Shown here: piece by piece, positions 28,363-41,630 of the stretch
How the letters are laid out: each line of letters begins with the position of its first letter
How positions within the stretch are numbered: the first letter of the stretch is position 1
Assembly: GCA_036852015.1 (NCBI GenBank)
Contig: JAANDG010000038.1
Location: 434,001 to 498,000, forward strand
DNA length: 64,000 bases
Source: Pelodera strongyloides
Lineage: Eukaryota; Nematoda; Chromadorea; Rhabditida; Rhabditidae
Direction: 5' to 3'
Notes under the pieces: model-generated
The model's database searches: none
What the model saw: the letters and a program-made list of their open reading frames with translations, nothing else
Told to the model about the DNA's origin: nothing
Translations under genes and position numbers: made by a program

Positions 28363-31300
28363 ATGGACGTTCCGTCAACGTCGGACTGTGGATACTTTGA
28401 AGATGAGGACTTTCTAAACGCTGAGTTCTTGACTGATCGCTCGCTGATCCATCTTTTGCCGTACGAAACCATGAGGGACATATGCGATATTCTTGATGCT
28501 GGGGGAACGTGGCTGGAAATTGGTAATATTTTATGGATATTTTGCGTGCTTCCCGTTTATATTTCTTCGTATATACGCTATAATAACACCGTCGTATCTT
28601 TTAGTTGGATCGATGCCGGATATTTCCACTATGGACGTTGAAGGATGCAAAAAATATGTGGGAGTTTTTATTGTTTCATTGTTTGGGAATCTAGAATTTC
28701 TGCTATAGTCTAATTGTAAGCCCGATGGTGAGCTCACCGGCGTCGGCGAACCGCCGCCGGAATTAGATTTTCTGGAATTAGATTAATGTATACTTTTGGA
28801 AGGCGCTCACCATTTTCCGATTAGAAGCTGGAAGCTCGGTTATGTGATGAAAAATTTACATACTTACTACCGCTGGTGTCACCGGCTCGGCTTATATTCT
28901 GGTTTGTGGAAGTCTTTTGTTGGTTTCGGATTTCATTGTATGCTTTCAGGAAAGGTCGCAATTGGGCGCTGGTGCCTCATGGTATTTATTGCGCATTTGG
29001 GCGAGCAAGGGGTATTCAATACTGGATCTGTTCAAGTTGTTTGCCATAACGAAAATGGTACGCTGCATGAATATTCTCAAGAAACATGGTATGTTTTGGT
29101 GTATTTGTGTCTGTTGAATTTTTATTTTTTTAGAGAGCATTGGTAACTAGAGGTTCACAGTGGCCTTCAGCAGGTTCACAGGGGTACAAAAAAAATCCGC
29201 GTGATTCTTTTATTTTTTTCGTAATTGTATAATATTAATTTAGTGAGCGTTGAATACCATCCTCTTATCCAATCGTGTGTCGGTGGAAGCGCTAGTGGAA
29301 CACCAAAAGTCACCACGAACCCCAATACGCTCAATAGCTTTCGCACGCAACAGGTACAGTTTTGTTTGTGTACGTGTGTTTGATGTAACCGCCGGGCGTA
29401 AACTTAAAAATTACACACCAACCCCCACCGCCACGCTTTGGTTATGGTTTTGCTCGTCTCCTGGTACTTTTGCAATTTACATTTTCCGTTGAAGCGTCCT
29501 TTGATTACATGTGGACCATCTCCAGCTTTCTAAGTGTCGATGTCCAATATTCTAGGGTACCATGGGCAGTGCCCGAGTCCCTCCTTCGGAGCCCCCGTCA
29601 TCGTCTAGTGTTTTGCGCCCTCCAACTACAGCGAACCCATCTACAGCTAGGTGGGTGTGGGGGATTATATTCCTCCTTTCTTCTTTACTTTCGGAAGTTC
29701 TTGCAAATTAGGTCCGCATCTTAAGATTGTTTGTACTTTGACTAATTTGCATGTACTGCGTGCTACTAGAAGCTGGAAGAGTTTTGAAGGGATACACAAT
29801 TTTTTTTAAATTGAACATATTGCTAATAATTCTAATACATTATTTTCTCGCCAAAGCAAACATCCAGTGTTTCCCTAGCATTTCTGCCTTTCTCGATTCC
29901 AAATATTCGCTTTTCTAGTTCTGCTATTGAATGCGACGGTCTATTCTCTGGCCTTCAGAATACTCCCCAGGTGTCGTACAGCGAACTGGAGGTAGTTTCA
30001 TTTTTTTCGTTGTCTACTACATTTTTCACGTGACTTTCGCTAACCCTTATCATCCATTGGTGATGTGGTTTTTTTAGGAAGCAACGGATAATTTTGGCAC
30101 TACAAACATTGTCGGTAAAGGTGGTTATGGAGTGGTTTATCGTGGAGAATGGAAGCACACAAAAGTTGCTGTTAAGCGACTTCATTCCGGAAATGATAAG
30201 AGTAACAAGGTGATTGTTTGATATTTTGGACATTACTACATTACTATATTACCTTTATTCATCGCGGAGTAGTTTTCCTCCGTGCATTCACCACATTGAA
30301 TGTGACTATTGGACTTTTGCCTAATCTCTTCATTAATCGCAGGTATTAATACAAGAAGCAACTAAACTATTAAATATTGATATATTGACGTATTTATTTC
30401 ACTAAGAAGATTGCATAATTCAACGAAAACGGTGCAGATTCTGTGGCATGTTTTTAACTTTGTGGCCATTTTTTTTTCAGAATTTTACGTTTATTTTCAG
30501 TTTGAGAAGGAAAGACTACGACAGAGTCTTCAGGAATTACGAATGCTTGCCAAATATCGGCATGATAACATACTTCCTTTGTGGGTTTTTGTTCGTGTTT
30601 TTTCTTTTTAATAGATGTCAAAGAGTCAAACTGTAATGCTGTCTTAGATTTTTCGGTTTTTTCTTCTTTATATTCCTAGCCGTAAATCAGTACGTAAAAT
30701 TATAACCATTTGCGGTCTAGTTTTGACTATCTCCGAGCTATTCTACTTCTACTACAACTTAAACCTTGTGTATTAGAGTGAAATCTCTCACTGATAGGTT
30801 GTATTTTGACCCTTACTTGTAAGAAACTTCTTAGAATTTACGTGCACCCTCAGTACCCTGTTCTATTCACTAATAATTCTTGCAAAACAGGTACGCAATC
30901 TCGTTGGATGGGCCCGAACCCTGTCTGATCTATCAATTCATGGAGAATGGCTCGTTGGAGGATAGACTGCTGTGTCGAGTGAGTTTTTGGAATTATTCTA
31001 AGAGATGTTGTTACGCCTCTAATCCTGCGCAGTTATTTTAATTACGCTAAATTTTAGTTTAGTAGTTGTTTAAATATTGACGCTTCAAGATTTCAAAATT
31101 CAAGGGTGGATCAATGCGTATGTCTTGTTCAGTGTTTAAAACTACCTAGCCCGTTCCTTTTAAGTAATTGGCTACTAGAAAGTCATAACAAAGATCTAGA
31201 AAGTGGAATAAGCGAACAAGTCATAGGCATTGAACACTGAATTGTATTGAACCTTTCTTTTGTGAGTACGCACTTGAAGCTGAAGGAAGTTTAAATTATT

Positions 31301-32712
31301 TATTTGTTTGTTTGTTTATTTAATTATTTAGAAAGGAACGCCTCCTTTGTCGTGGCAATTAAAATTGGCCATTGCCCAAGGTTCTGCCCGAGGATTGCAT
31401 TTCCTTCACTCAATCACGAAGACGACACCAATAATACATGGTGACGTGAAGACCGCGAATATCCTGTTGGACAAACATTTGGAACCGAAATTGGGAGATT
31501 TTGGATTAAGCAGGGATGGGAGGGTGAGTAGTTTAATATTAAAAAAAAAAAATTTTTTTTAATATATTTTTTTTTTATTTAATTAATTTTAATATTAAGA
31601 AATGGTACTCATTCTCTCCGTGGGGGACGTCTAAGGGTCTAATTTAACAAAGTACTGTAGGTGTTTCTGAATTTCTCATATAAACGCTCTTCCAGGCCGA
31701 AGCTGACATCGATGAAAAGTGTCCACTGATAGCGTCGCATATTAAAGGAACTCTGGCCTACCTTCCCCCGGAATTCATTACATCAAAAATTTTATCGACG
31801 AAACTTGATGTCTACAGCTTCGGTGTCGTGCTACTGGAACTCGCTACAGGTGAGTATTAAGAGTATCATTTCGATGGGTAAATTTGGAGATGATCACTGG
31901 TTTTTGGGGTCAGAACTCAGTCTAACAGAGATACGTTTTACCCAAATGTATGCAATTGCCTCCGGAGATGGTTGTTGCGTAATTTGACGCACTGAGTTAT
32001 TCCCAGAAGCATTGATAGCTAGAAGAGAAGAAATTTGGTTCGATTTGTATTAGCAGTTGTCTTTGAAACCTTGTCGACCTTGTTTTATTGATATTTTGTC
32101 TACCGTCGCAATGTAATTATTCGTCCGTATTTCAGGATTACGTCCATATGTTGACACACGAACGCCTAACAGTTTGGTTGGATATTCACAAGTTATTAGG
32201 GATCAGGTCAGTTTTTGTTGGGCTTTGAATTTCGTATCTTTAAGCCACACATACCACATACCGATTACACTTTGCAAATGCGAATACGTCACTTCTCTAT
32301 CCCTAGATATCTTTGAATGTTCGTGTTTGTTTAGAACAATGCCCGTGATTCTGCTATATATAGTGCTCTCGGCGATAGACGTACTCCTGCTTCAGGAAAT
32401 GGTAAGCTTTTCTTGTGCCTGGACTACGGTTTATTAGAATTCAGAATTCAGATTAATCTTGCACATGCACGGCTCTTCCCACTCGTTATTCAAATCAAGT
32501 GTGAGTGTGTGAGTATTAGCCGCACTTGCGTACGTGTGGCTTCGAAGAATTTCTCGAGTACTTGAACTTTAATAAATAGTTATATTTCAGGGCGAGAACT
32601 CGAATATTTCTCGCGTTTATTCTCGCTCGGCCTGGATTGCAGTCAGAAAGAGCGCAATAGCAGACCGTCATTCAAACAAGTTGTCGATGCGCTCATGTTT
32701 GGAGATGATTGA
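28363..32712 (+). CDS. IRAK/Pelle-like kinase with Death domain
   Basis: Fourteen exons: 28363-28522, 28605-28657, 28950-29088, 29244-29353, 29556-29650, 29919-29991, 30078-30209, 30501-30580, 30891-30978, 31332-31523, 31696-31849, 32136-32206, 32335-32401, 32591-32712. They splice in frame to 511 residues. Residues about 25-115 fit a Death domain (IHLLPYETMRDICDILD, then SILDLFKLFAI). A Ser/Pro/Thr-rich linker follows, then a kinase domain: GKGGYGVVYRGEW loop, VAVKRL lysine, ENGSLEDRL, IIHGDVKTANILLD catalytic loop, LGDFGLSRDG, and GTLAYLPPEF. HGD in place of HRD and the LPPE motif resemble IRAK1. Members relay Toll/IL-1 receptor signals from MyD88. No transmembrane segment or signal peptide is seen. 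Lysine, HxD and DFG are intact, so it is probably active. IRAK1 versus IRAK4 orthology is not settled. Confidence 0.92.
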
Positions 32713-33193
32713 CGAATTGACGACGAACATTAGTGGATCTTATTGTTTGTAGAATATCTGTCAATATGACTAGTGGTTTCTATGTATACATAGTTTTTGT
32801 ACATATTTGTGAGATGAGCTTCTTATGTAATAGTCTGAATTGTTGCTGAATCTCGGACCGTTGTTGGGTATTGATTGTTTTATGCCTTTACATTCTACTA
32901 AGGCTTTCACGATGAGGATTATTCCTAGGAAGTATAGAACTACTGAGTGAGACTGATTTAGTCCAGCCACTTTTATTTCTGTCTAGTTTTTATGTCTTTC
33001 TTATCCTCATAAATTTTTCTTTTTGTTCAATTTTCCCTTTTTAATTGATTTGTTGAAAGGCTTGACTTTCCTTGTAATTTCTCTATGTGCCTATCACCTG
33101 CTTGTTTCGGAACTTACTTTGTTACTTGTATATTATGTTTCCCATTATTATGAACCCTAACAATTGTGTATCATTCAGCATTTCAGCTCAGAA
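32713..33193. other. Short intergenic region, IRAK-like 3' end and NOL9 5' end
   Basis: About 480 bases between the IRAK-like stop and the NOL9 start codon. T-rich. No further gene seen. Confidence 0.5.
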
Positions 33194-36100
33194 ATGGTCA
33201 AGAGGAAGGGTGGTTCAATGATAATCGGTGGCGTGAAAATGGCGAAAAGGAAAAAGATTGGAAAATCCCGGAAGATGAAACAGGTATTCTTATTACTTAT
33301 ACTTACTAATTATTGAGGGAAACTAAATGCCAATAGGGCTCTCGAATGTTATGCGATTTTTCTGTGCTTCTGGAGGTATTGGCTAGTTTTCCAAATGAAC
33401 AGAGGGGCAGAGCTAGCACCTATAATTTGTGTTGAACTGAGCAAGCGGTCTTTCTTTCTCCCCTTTGAAGTAGTGTGAAAACATTGTTTACTTCATATCT
33501 TCATCATTTAGGCATCAACTTCAAAGGAGGGTGGTGTGCTTAAGTTTTATGGTTCTGAAAGTGACGTTGTGTTTATTGATCAAGGCGAGTAAGTTTTCTT
33601 TGTTGATATTTACTAATTGACTTAAAACAAATCCCCTTAATGTTATTCGTGCGATGAATTTGTTTTCAGTAAAGTGATACGATAACCTTTGTGTGTGCGC
33701 CTTGTTTTTGAGCTTTGTCCAGGAATTTTCCGCTGTGCTTACTTTTAAAGAGTTAAAGTTTTCTTTTTTGCTTGTGCCTTACCAACTGTTTGTATCTTGT
33801 ATTTGGTATGTATTATATCCTTAGTCTATGTCTTTTTTAAAGATATTTCTTTGTCTCCTAAGTTTGTGCTTTTTGAATTGGGTTATTTTCTGATCTTGTA
33901 TTAAATGGCTTGTCTTGTGTCCTGGAACGGCTTTTACTAATTCGATGAATAGTAATATTATCCGAGCTTCTTATTATGGTCGACCGATTGTAATATTTTG
34001 ATTAGAGAGTGCTTTCGATCTTAATTGGCTTGGATGTGTTTCTTGTACTAATTTGGCATCTTTGGCTTCTTACTAGGACCAACTGACTGACTGTGTTTTT
34101 CTTTTCACTTTTAGATTATTTTCATTCTTTACGATCGTTTTGGGGGTGTATGAATTCTGTGTTCGAGAATAATATCCGAGCTTCATTGTTTTTGAATCGA
34201 CTATAGTATCCTATGTATTTCAGAGGGTGACTTTGACGTGCCAGCCGGTCCTTCATTCTCTTCTGATTCTTCTGGAGTGGAGGAAATGGACGAAGTAACG
34301 GTTGCCCGATCACTCTCAGTCATAAGCGAGGAGGGATTGGGACTGGGAAATCCTGTCAGGTCGGGTTTTGGCATTTTATGCTTTTGGTTTTTGTATTGCC
34401 TATTGCCTTACATTATGGGGGGAGAATCGGTGTGTTGATTTGATTAAATCATGTGCAGGTAAATGGGTAAAACAAAAACGGAGCTCCACAGTATCCGACG
34501 ATCTTATAACATAAAAATACGAGCAGTCGGGATTAGGGGTCTGTTCAACGTGTCCACGAGTCTTAGTGAGCGAAGCTAGGTTTCACGCTTTAATCAAGTT
34601 GCGAACCCCTCTGAATTCGACGTAGCCTTCGGATGGTCTGAGCCTGAGCTAATGACTAATAAATTAATACTCTTTATTGCATTATTTTCTTAAATTCGTT
34701 TAGGTTGTGTGGCCCCGCTCATTCTACACTATGTGTGTTGATGCTTGGTCAGGACGAGTGTGTTCTTTTACAAGGCTTTGCCAAGGTGATGAGTATTGCT
34801 GGAGAAGCTACGGTTGGTTTTGGCTATTATAGTTTTCTAATTATTAATTAAGTAACACCATATGATGTGGTATGGCAAATGATTTTGTGAAGCAAAACAA
34901 GCATTGTTGGCGTTGATGTGTTGCAAATAGGTACAGAAGAGTATGAGTTTACGTTCACTATTATTGCGTCACTCCTCACACTCGCTCGATAAGATTTGTT
35001 GACATACCGCTGTTTCCGCATCTTACCGATCGAGGTGAATGGCGTGCACAGTGGTTAATAACCATATGTGAAACATTGCTCTAAGAACTACTTCAAATGA
35101 AGAATCTTAGGTGCGGTACAGCTGCACAGGCTAAGACTAAACCCTAACAGAATAATTATCTTTCCTTGTGGAAGATGAGTAATCGGTTAATGAATGGTTA
35201 GGTTTAGGTGAATGGATACCGTTTACACCCCTCTTCTTATGATGAGCAGAAAATGATCCCGGTGTGTGCTCCGCGCATGTTGGGCCTACCTGTAAGTTAA
35301 TTATCTAGTTATCTTTATCCTTATTCCATACTAAACTCTGGGTGGCTTTCAACTATGTTATGTTGCCTAGTCTCTAATGCATTTTGTTCCAGGCTTCACT
35401 TATCGGCAACGGCTCGTCTATTATAGAAGAAAAGAAGCGTCGGATCTTTTGGAGATTAAATCAGGTTTGGTTGTGTTTTGATATTCTTGAATTCTTTGGG
35501 CGCATTCGAGATGGACATTTTCCGGAAAAGAAAAGAAAAAAATGGTTCGAGATGGGCACCGAGAAAAAAATAATACATGCAAAATAATTGTCGAAAATGC
35601 AAATGCACCGTAATTAAAACTAAAATCAATCGATCATTCGCATGTGTATCGCGTGGCAATTGCATTCTTTTCTGGTGAAATCCATCTCGAACCAAAAGTT
35701 TTCCTTTTCTTTTCCGGAAATGTCCATCTCGAATGCGCCCTTTATTACCTTAGGAAATAGGAAAAAGTTAAGGAGAAAGCGACTTTTGTAATGCTTTGGC
35801 GGAAGCAAATTCATTTTATTTTGCTTATATTATTCTCTTGCCTTTAGGTGATTCCAAACGCTGAATCCGTGGCAGCTGAGTACTGGAAAGATCCCAGGAA
35901 CTCATGTCTCCTTGTATTGCAACGGAAACCGATACCTATTGTGGAAATTGTCGGTGCCCTGGTTGAGGTGAGCTTAGAAAACATTAGTGTTGTAGGTCAC
36001 TGGGTTCAGGTACTTTGCGGTGTGTTCTTTGGTGATATGTGCTCTATTTCGTACGAAATTTGCATATATTAGATGAATGTGAATACGTTTGCTCAACATG

Positions 36101-39100
36101 TGTCCGCATCCCATAGCACTTTGACTGTTCTTGTGTTATGTAAGTGTGTGATTATATTTAGGACGTTCTCGTGAACCGCGCGGTGAGATATTGCGCCGAA
36201 TTGATTCCTGGCGGTCCTTTCGCTCCATATGCACCGGCGAGCATCAAGAAATTGGTGGCAATGATGCAAGAAGTTAATATATTATCAGGTTAGTGATTTT
36301 TGATTTTGCGAGTTTGGAGCCTGACCTATTTACTTTATTTTACATTTTACGTTCATTCCTTACTTGTTAGCTTTTTAAGTGATGCTCATTATTCCTTACT
36401 TGTTAGCTTTTTAAGTGCATTTTTTTATCAATAATGACTTACTAATAACTATAAATGGAGAAAAGGACTAAGTACTATGTAAATGAAACTAAGAAACGTA
36501 GGCAATACAGAGAAATGAAAATAGATGATAGATTTAATGGCTTTCCTTTGGTAATTAGTGCATAGCGCCAAACGCTCTGGGGTTTCTTTTTTAATAAAAT
36601 GAAGTTTCTCTTTAGAGCAAGGAGCCCGGCCGTGTATAATCCCGATTGGCGAAAAGGATGCTGGAAAGTCGACGTTTGTGCGACGGCTCGTTAATCACTT
36701 CCTGTCGGATCGGTAAGTACTGTATTGGCTTATTTCTTCCTTTTTTCGCATTTCATAGTCTGGGAAATTTTTACAAGCCGTCAATTGTGTACATCTTGCC
36801 AGGTTGGTGAGTCATATTCTCTCATCGTTTTGTTGACTGTCTAGATAGGAACTAATTGTAAGTAAAGTTGCGGGCATTGCTGTTCACTAGGTACTGCATA
36901 TAGCTTTGTTGTATTCTATTAGACGAGCCTCTCTTTCTTTATGTACAAAGTCATATGTTTAGATGTTCCGTGTATGTGTTAGACGCGGACATTGGGCAAT
37001 CGGAGTTTACGCCTGCTTGCTGCATTTCATTGAAAAAGATTACGGGTCCGTTAACGGGTGAGTTGATTGTTTTGATTTTACTGATAATTTTTACTTTTAA
37101 TCACTCTTGCGTAAATTACTGCTCAGCCAATGTTTCGACATACTTAGAATTGTATTATAACTGCAATGTGGAATTGTTTTATAACGTTTATGAATTATAT
37201 GAATTAATAACACGTGGACTTTTTCATAACTTCTGATGTCCTGTTTTTGTGTGCTGCTCACTGTTCCCCTTCAGGGCATAACTCTCGTCGGAAAATCGGG
37301 AGTTAACTCCTCAATTTTGTTTATTTTTTTCTCTGACTTGAATAAACTACTCACTTTCAGGTACTGCTTTCTCTCATCAGCAATCCTTCTTTGAGCACGC
37401 TTATTTATTCGGTGACAATAGGCTGGATAACGTGCTTGAACGGTACTGTATCTTTGTACTTTGTAGTTTGTAAGCATTAATTCAAATGTTTATAATTCAT
37501 AATTCATAGGCTACAGTTGTGTACAATGTATACAATGTTTAGAGATTTGTAGTTAGGTGATTGATTAGTGCTAGAATTTATTGAATTTTGTAGACGTAAC
37601 GACTTTTCTCATTTTTATAGGTACTCAAACATTGTGCGTCATCTGCATGAGGTATTCATGCGAGAGTCGGAGCCGGGAAGTGTACTTGTGCTAAATACGA
37701 TGGGATACGTAGTTGGTTCGTTTATATTTATATATTATTATTATTATTCAATATATTATTTTTGCCATGATCTGAACGTTCGCATGTAAATCTTAGGCAA
37801 TTTTAGGCGTTTGCTCACATTTTAAGAAGCTGCTCAAACTTAATATTTATTTCTGTTAACTTGTCTTGGGCGATAGTGATCTGTATGTCGTTTGTAGTTT
37901 TTCCTAAAATATTAAATTTAGATGAGGGTGCAATTGTGCTGAGAGAGATGCTCAATACTATTCGTCCTGAATTCACAGTTCTTATTGGAGGTTCTCCTTT
38001 CAAGGTGGGTTTCGTCTCTATATGTTTTGTTGCCGTTCCAAGGTTCTGTTGTATTTAAAGTGACGTTGTGCGTGGTTTGTGAAACCTAGCCCGGACAACG
38101 GCACTTCCATGTATTAAGTGTGCTCTGACGGTGACAGAAAATTTGCATGTGATGCATACATGGTAGGCGGTAACCTGCATTTCAAAAACAACACACTGTA
38201 ACACTGTAATTTTGCGTATGATCATATTGTGGGAACGTGGTTATGATGATTATTTTTCAAAAAGAACATAGTTAATGTAGGAAACACTGTAATAATGTAT
38301 TGTATTCAGGTGCCACAAGGATTTCGCGCAGTGAACATAGATCGTTGTCCCAATAATCCGAACATGTGGCGCGCGCCGTCACGGTGAGATAAAATTCATT
38401 TTTTTTTAAATTTGGATACGTCGTGGTATTTTTATGGTATTGAGCATTCCCAAATATTCAGCAAAGATAAAAAAAATCTAATGTAAAAATCAAATGGGTT
38501 TCTGATCGTAAGTCCTTTCGACTTCGTCTATGGGTATATGCTTCAATCTTCATCTCACTTTCACAATACACAGGCTCGGCGCTCCTACTCTGCGTGAGTT
38601 TTCCCTCCTTGGTCATCTTTGTCTGGCTCTACCGGCTAATCGACCGACACTCCGGGCTTTTTGTGAAGTGGCTCCTTATAAGGTTCCATTCAGGTATGAA
38701 AGTTTGAGTTGTGCATTAAAGGGTCAGGCCCATTTCAAATGACCCCTATTTTTGATGACTCCATCGGATTCTCCGTTTCAAATATAGTAGGCTGAATTTT
38801 TTTCTATTTTTCAAGCGCAAAATTCACACACTATTCGGCAATTTACCGTGGGCAGTCATACCCAACTATTTACCGCAGTTTACACGCCCCTTCGCGCTGA
38901 TTGGCCAGTATCGCAATTGCCACGCCCAATAGAGCATATTGCCCAATTAGCGCGAAGGGGACGTGACAACGGCGATAAATAGTTGGGTATGACTGGCAAT
39001 GGTAAGTTGCCGAATACTGCGTGAATTTTGCGCTTGAAAATTAGAAAAATATCGTATCCTACTATATATGACATGAAGAATCAGATGGAATCATCAAAAA

Positions 39101-40723
39101 TAGGGGTCATTTGAAATGGGCCTGACCCTTTAACGTTGTTTTACAACGAGTATTGTACAACTGTTTTTTTCATGCATTATATACAAATTGGCATCCATGG
39201 AATCCTATTTTCTGTTTCATATGTTGCGTGGAAATCAATTGCCCAGTATTCATTTCTAGTAACACGCCGAAGAAATTTTTTTGTGAAAATGTCTTTCTTT
39301 TTTTGGGCATATGCTAGCTGTAACTTGCGATGTATATCCTCTTTAGTGCAATCACGATATCGCTATTCGAAGAGCGTTATTGCCGCAATGAGAGGTATAC
39401 CCTGGCTTCACTGAACTGTGCTCTAATTGCTCTTGGATATCACGAAACTCCATTGGAGGTATTTTCACTTTCCAATAAACATGGGTCTCTGTTGGTGTTT
39501 CATTTCTTATGTTGATTATTAGCTAGTAGCAGTGCGTATGCGTTCGTTATGATTCCTAGGGGCTGGTTTTTCTAAATGTTTATTAGACTCTTAGAAAGAG
39601 CGCAACGCCATAAGAGACGTGCGAGAATTCTACGGCTTTGCGGCATTCTTTAGATTGTCTTTGATCCAACACTCTTTAGAATACTCGTCGTATGATGGAA
39701 AGAGAGGATTTCCCGCTTATTCATGAAGATGACTCCTCCCTTCCGGCCATGAGAATTCTCGGTTTTGGAATCGTTCGAGCAATTGACATTGAAAAACGGT
39801 ACCTTTTATTGTTCACTTATCCACTAATTTATTTGTATGCTCCTTGCTCATGTAGTTGAAAAAGGTACAGATTTGACCCCAATTTCGAGTGGTAGATTCA
39901 CCGATTTTAGCCGATTGCAGTTTAGTGATTTCCGAATTATTTATGGAGATTAGTGATAGCATTCGGCAACAATTAATGCTTCATCACATTGAATGGTGAA
40001 TTAGAGATTACATTTTGCTTGCGGGAGGATTGCGCAGTATGGTGAACTCTGAGTCAATTTGCTTCATTGTATATGAGTTGTGTGAAACATGGTCTTTTTT
40101 GCCAACTTTGCTCTTTGGAAAATGCGGATATTGTTTAGTGTTTTGCTGAATTTCCTAAGTTCCTTTATTCCTTATTCACCTTATTGACGAAACTTATAGT
40201 TATGAATCCGTGTGGTATTCAAAGATTAAGAAAATTGTAAATATGCAATTCAGTTGTTTCTTCGTGATCACGCCAATTCCTCCGGAGCAATTGAATCGGG
40301 TGACGGTGTTCGCCCGACCATTACATATGGATTTGCCTGAGTATGTGCTGGGTTCACAGGTGGGGTTGTATGTTAAAACCATTTTTGTAATACATATGAT
40401 GAAGGGGTACTAGGTTACCCTAAGATTTTCTGCTTGAGAAACTACTGTACTTCTGCCTTTGACTGACTTATATGATCTTAAAACACGGTCTAGAGATGGT
40501 GTATGGCTTAAAATGTTGTGAAACAGCGCTTTGTTAACGCTGTTGTAAACGAATTAGGTATTCATCAGCGCCTTGTCTGCACAATATATGAAGTTTCATT
40601 CAGGAGGGAGACTTTATCCCGTATTTGGTGCAAACTTTCAAACAACGAGGTGCCAACTTCTTGCATGATATGTATAAGTATGTTTTCATTTTTTTTAGTA
40701 TCTTATTCAGGTTAGTGAGTTAA
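33194..40723 (+). CDS. NOL9: NOL9/Grc3-type polynucleotide 5'-kinase
   Basis: Nucleolar kinase that phosphorylates the 5'-OH of RNA; in animals and yeast it acts with LAS1 in ITS2 removal. Exons: 33194-33283, 33512-33584, 34224-34359, 34704-34812, 35208-35291, 35393-35464, 35848-35967, 36162-36288, 36616-36712, 36963-37057, 37361-37442, 37621-37715, 37922-38004, 38310-38383, 38574-38693, 39347-39458, 39680-39798, 40254-40359, 40604-40723; about 637 residues against 702 in human. The start is lysine/arginine-rich (KMAKRKKIGKSRKMKQ), fitting nucleolar targeting. Motifs: GEKDAGKST (Walker A), DADIGQSEFTP, VLNTMGYVVG, ILGFGIVRAIDIEKR and VITPIPPEQL. Exon 2 to 3 stays in frame only with a GC donor at 33585. 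The last exon (EGDFIPYLV) is read through to a stop at 40721-40723; a further splice at 40678 is possible. Confidence 0.9.
35498..35740. mobile_element. Inverted-repeat MITE in a NOL9 intron
   Basis: The left end GGGCGCATTCGAGATGGACA pairs with TGTCCATCTCGAATGCGCCC at the right, and the pairing continues through TTTTCCGGAAAAGAAAAG. The flanks are TTT on both sides. It belongs to a different family from the TTAA elements. 243 bp, no coding capacity. Confidence 0.92.
38716..39133. mobile_element. TTAA-flanked foldback MITE in a NOL9 intron
   Basis: TTAA at 38716-38719 then AGGGTCAGGCCCATTTCAAA; an exact inverted copy ends in TTAA at 39130-39133. The arms pair over nearly all 418 bp, including AGTCATACCCAACTATTTA against its complement. 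It lies between exons 38574-38693 and 39347-39458. Confidence 0.95.
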
Positions 40724-41630
40724 ATTTTTAGACATTTTAGGATCTTATTATGTGAGAGGGTAGTTTCTTCTTATTTCTCAGGCAGTTCTCAGCTTCCAGT
40801 TAAGATAGTTTTTTTTATGATTTACAAGATTTCGCCCACAATTTTGCCGTTTAGTTCGGAATGTAGGTGGGGAAATAGTATGATATGAGTTCTTTCTTTG
40901 TGTCAAAATACTTATATAATGACTGCAGGAGGCCCTAGATGTCTAATGGCCAATTTTTGGCGTATGAACTATTTTATAGGAAATGAAATGCCGTATGAAA
41001 ATATCTATGTAAACATGTTTTTAGGGAACTGCAAACAGCGACGGGTGCTAAGAGGAACATGCATTTTAAGAAATATTAAACGTTGTAAAGTGGCTGAGAT
41101 CTGGAATCTGCTAGCTACTTATGTTGTTACCCCCTTTGTTTCTTGTTTGTGGGGATAAATTCTTTATTGATATTCAATGCGTGATTTTGGTTGTTTCTAT
41201 AGCTCTGTTCTAATACAGTATGCCATATTTTAATCCTTTTGATTGTTTGATGTATACTTTCTATTCGTAACAGTACTGCTGATTTTGATTTCTGTATTGT
41301 TTGCTAATCGAGGTGTAGATTTGGATCGCCTAGAATTGATTTTACATTCCCTTATGTTTGTTTACATTCTTACTCTAATTATTCCCTCCTTAGAATTTTA
41401 TGATTTCATTGCATAAAGACCAAGCTTGGTCTTATTGAATGTAATTATATTCAAGAATCAGAATGTCCAAACTTGATACTAAACTTCCTGCTTGTATGAT
41501 GCTTACTTTTCTGTTGATCGATACTTGCCGCTGGTTTTTTCTGTATTTTTTATCGTTATTTGCGGTTGCTTGAAAAATTTTGGCTCAGCTTCTTTGGTTA
41601 TCTTGATTTATTTGATTATATTTCAGAATA
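40724..41630. other. NOL9 to NAT10 intergenic region
   Basis: About 900 bases on the same strand between two nucleolar genes. A pyrimidine-rich run ending in AG lies just before the NAT10 ATG, so a 5' non-coding exon may be spliced to it. The 86-codon frame at 40898-41158 has no recognisable domain. Confidence 0.45.
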
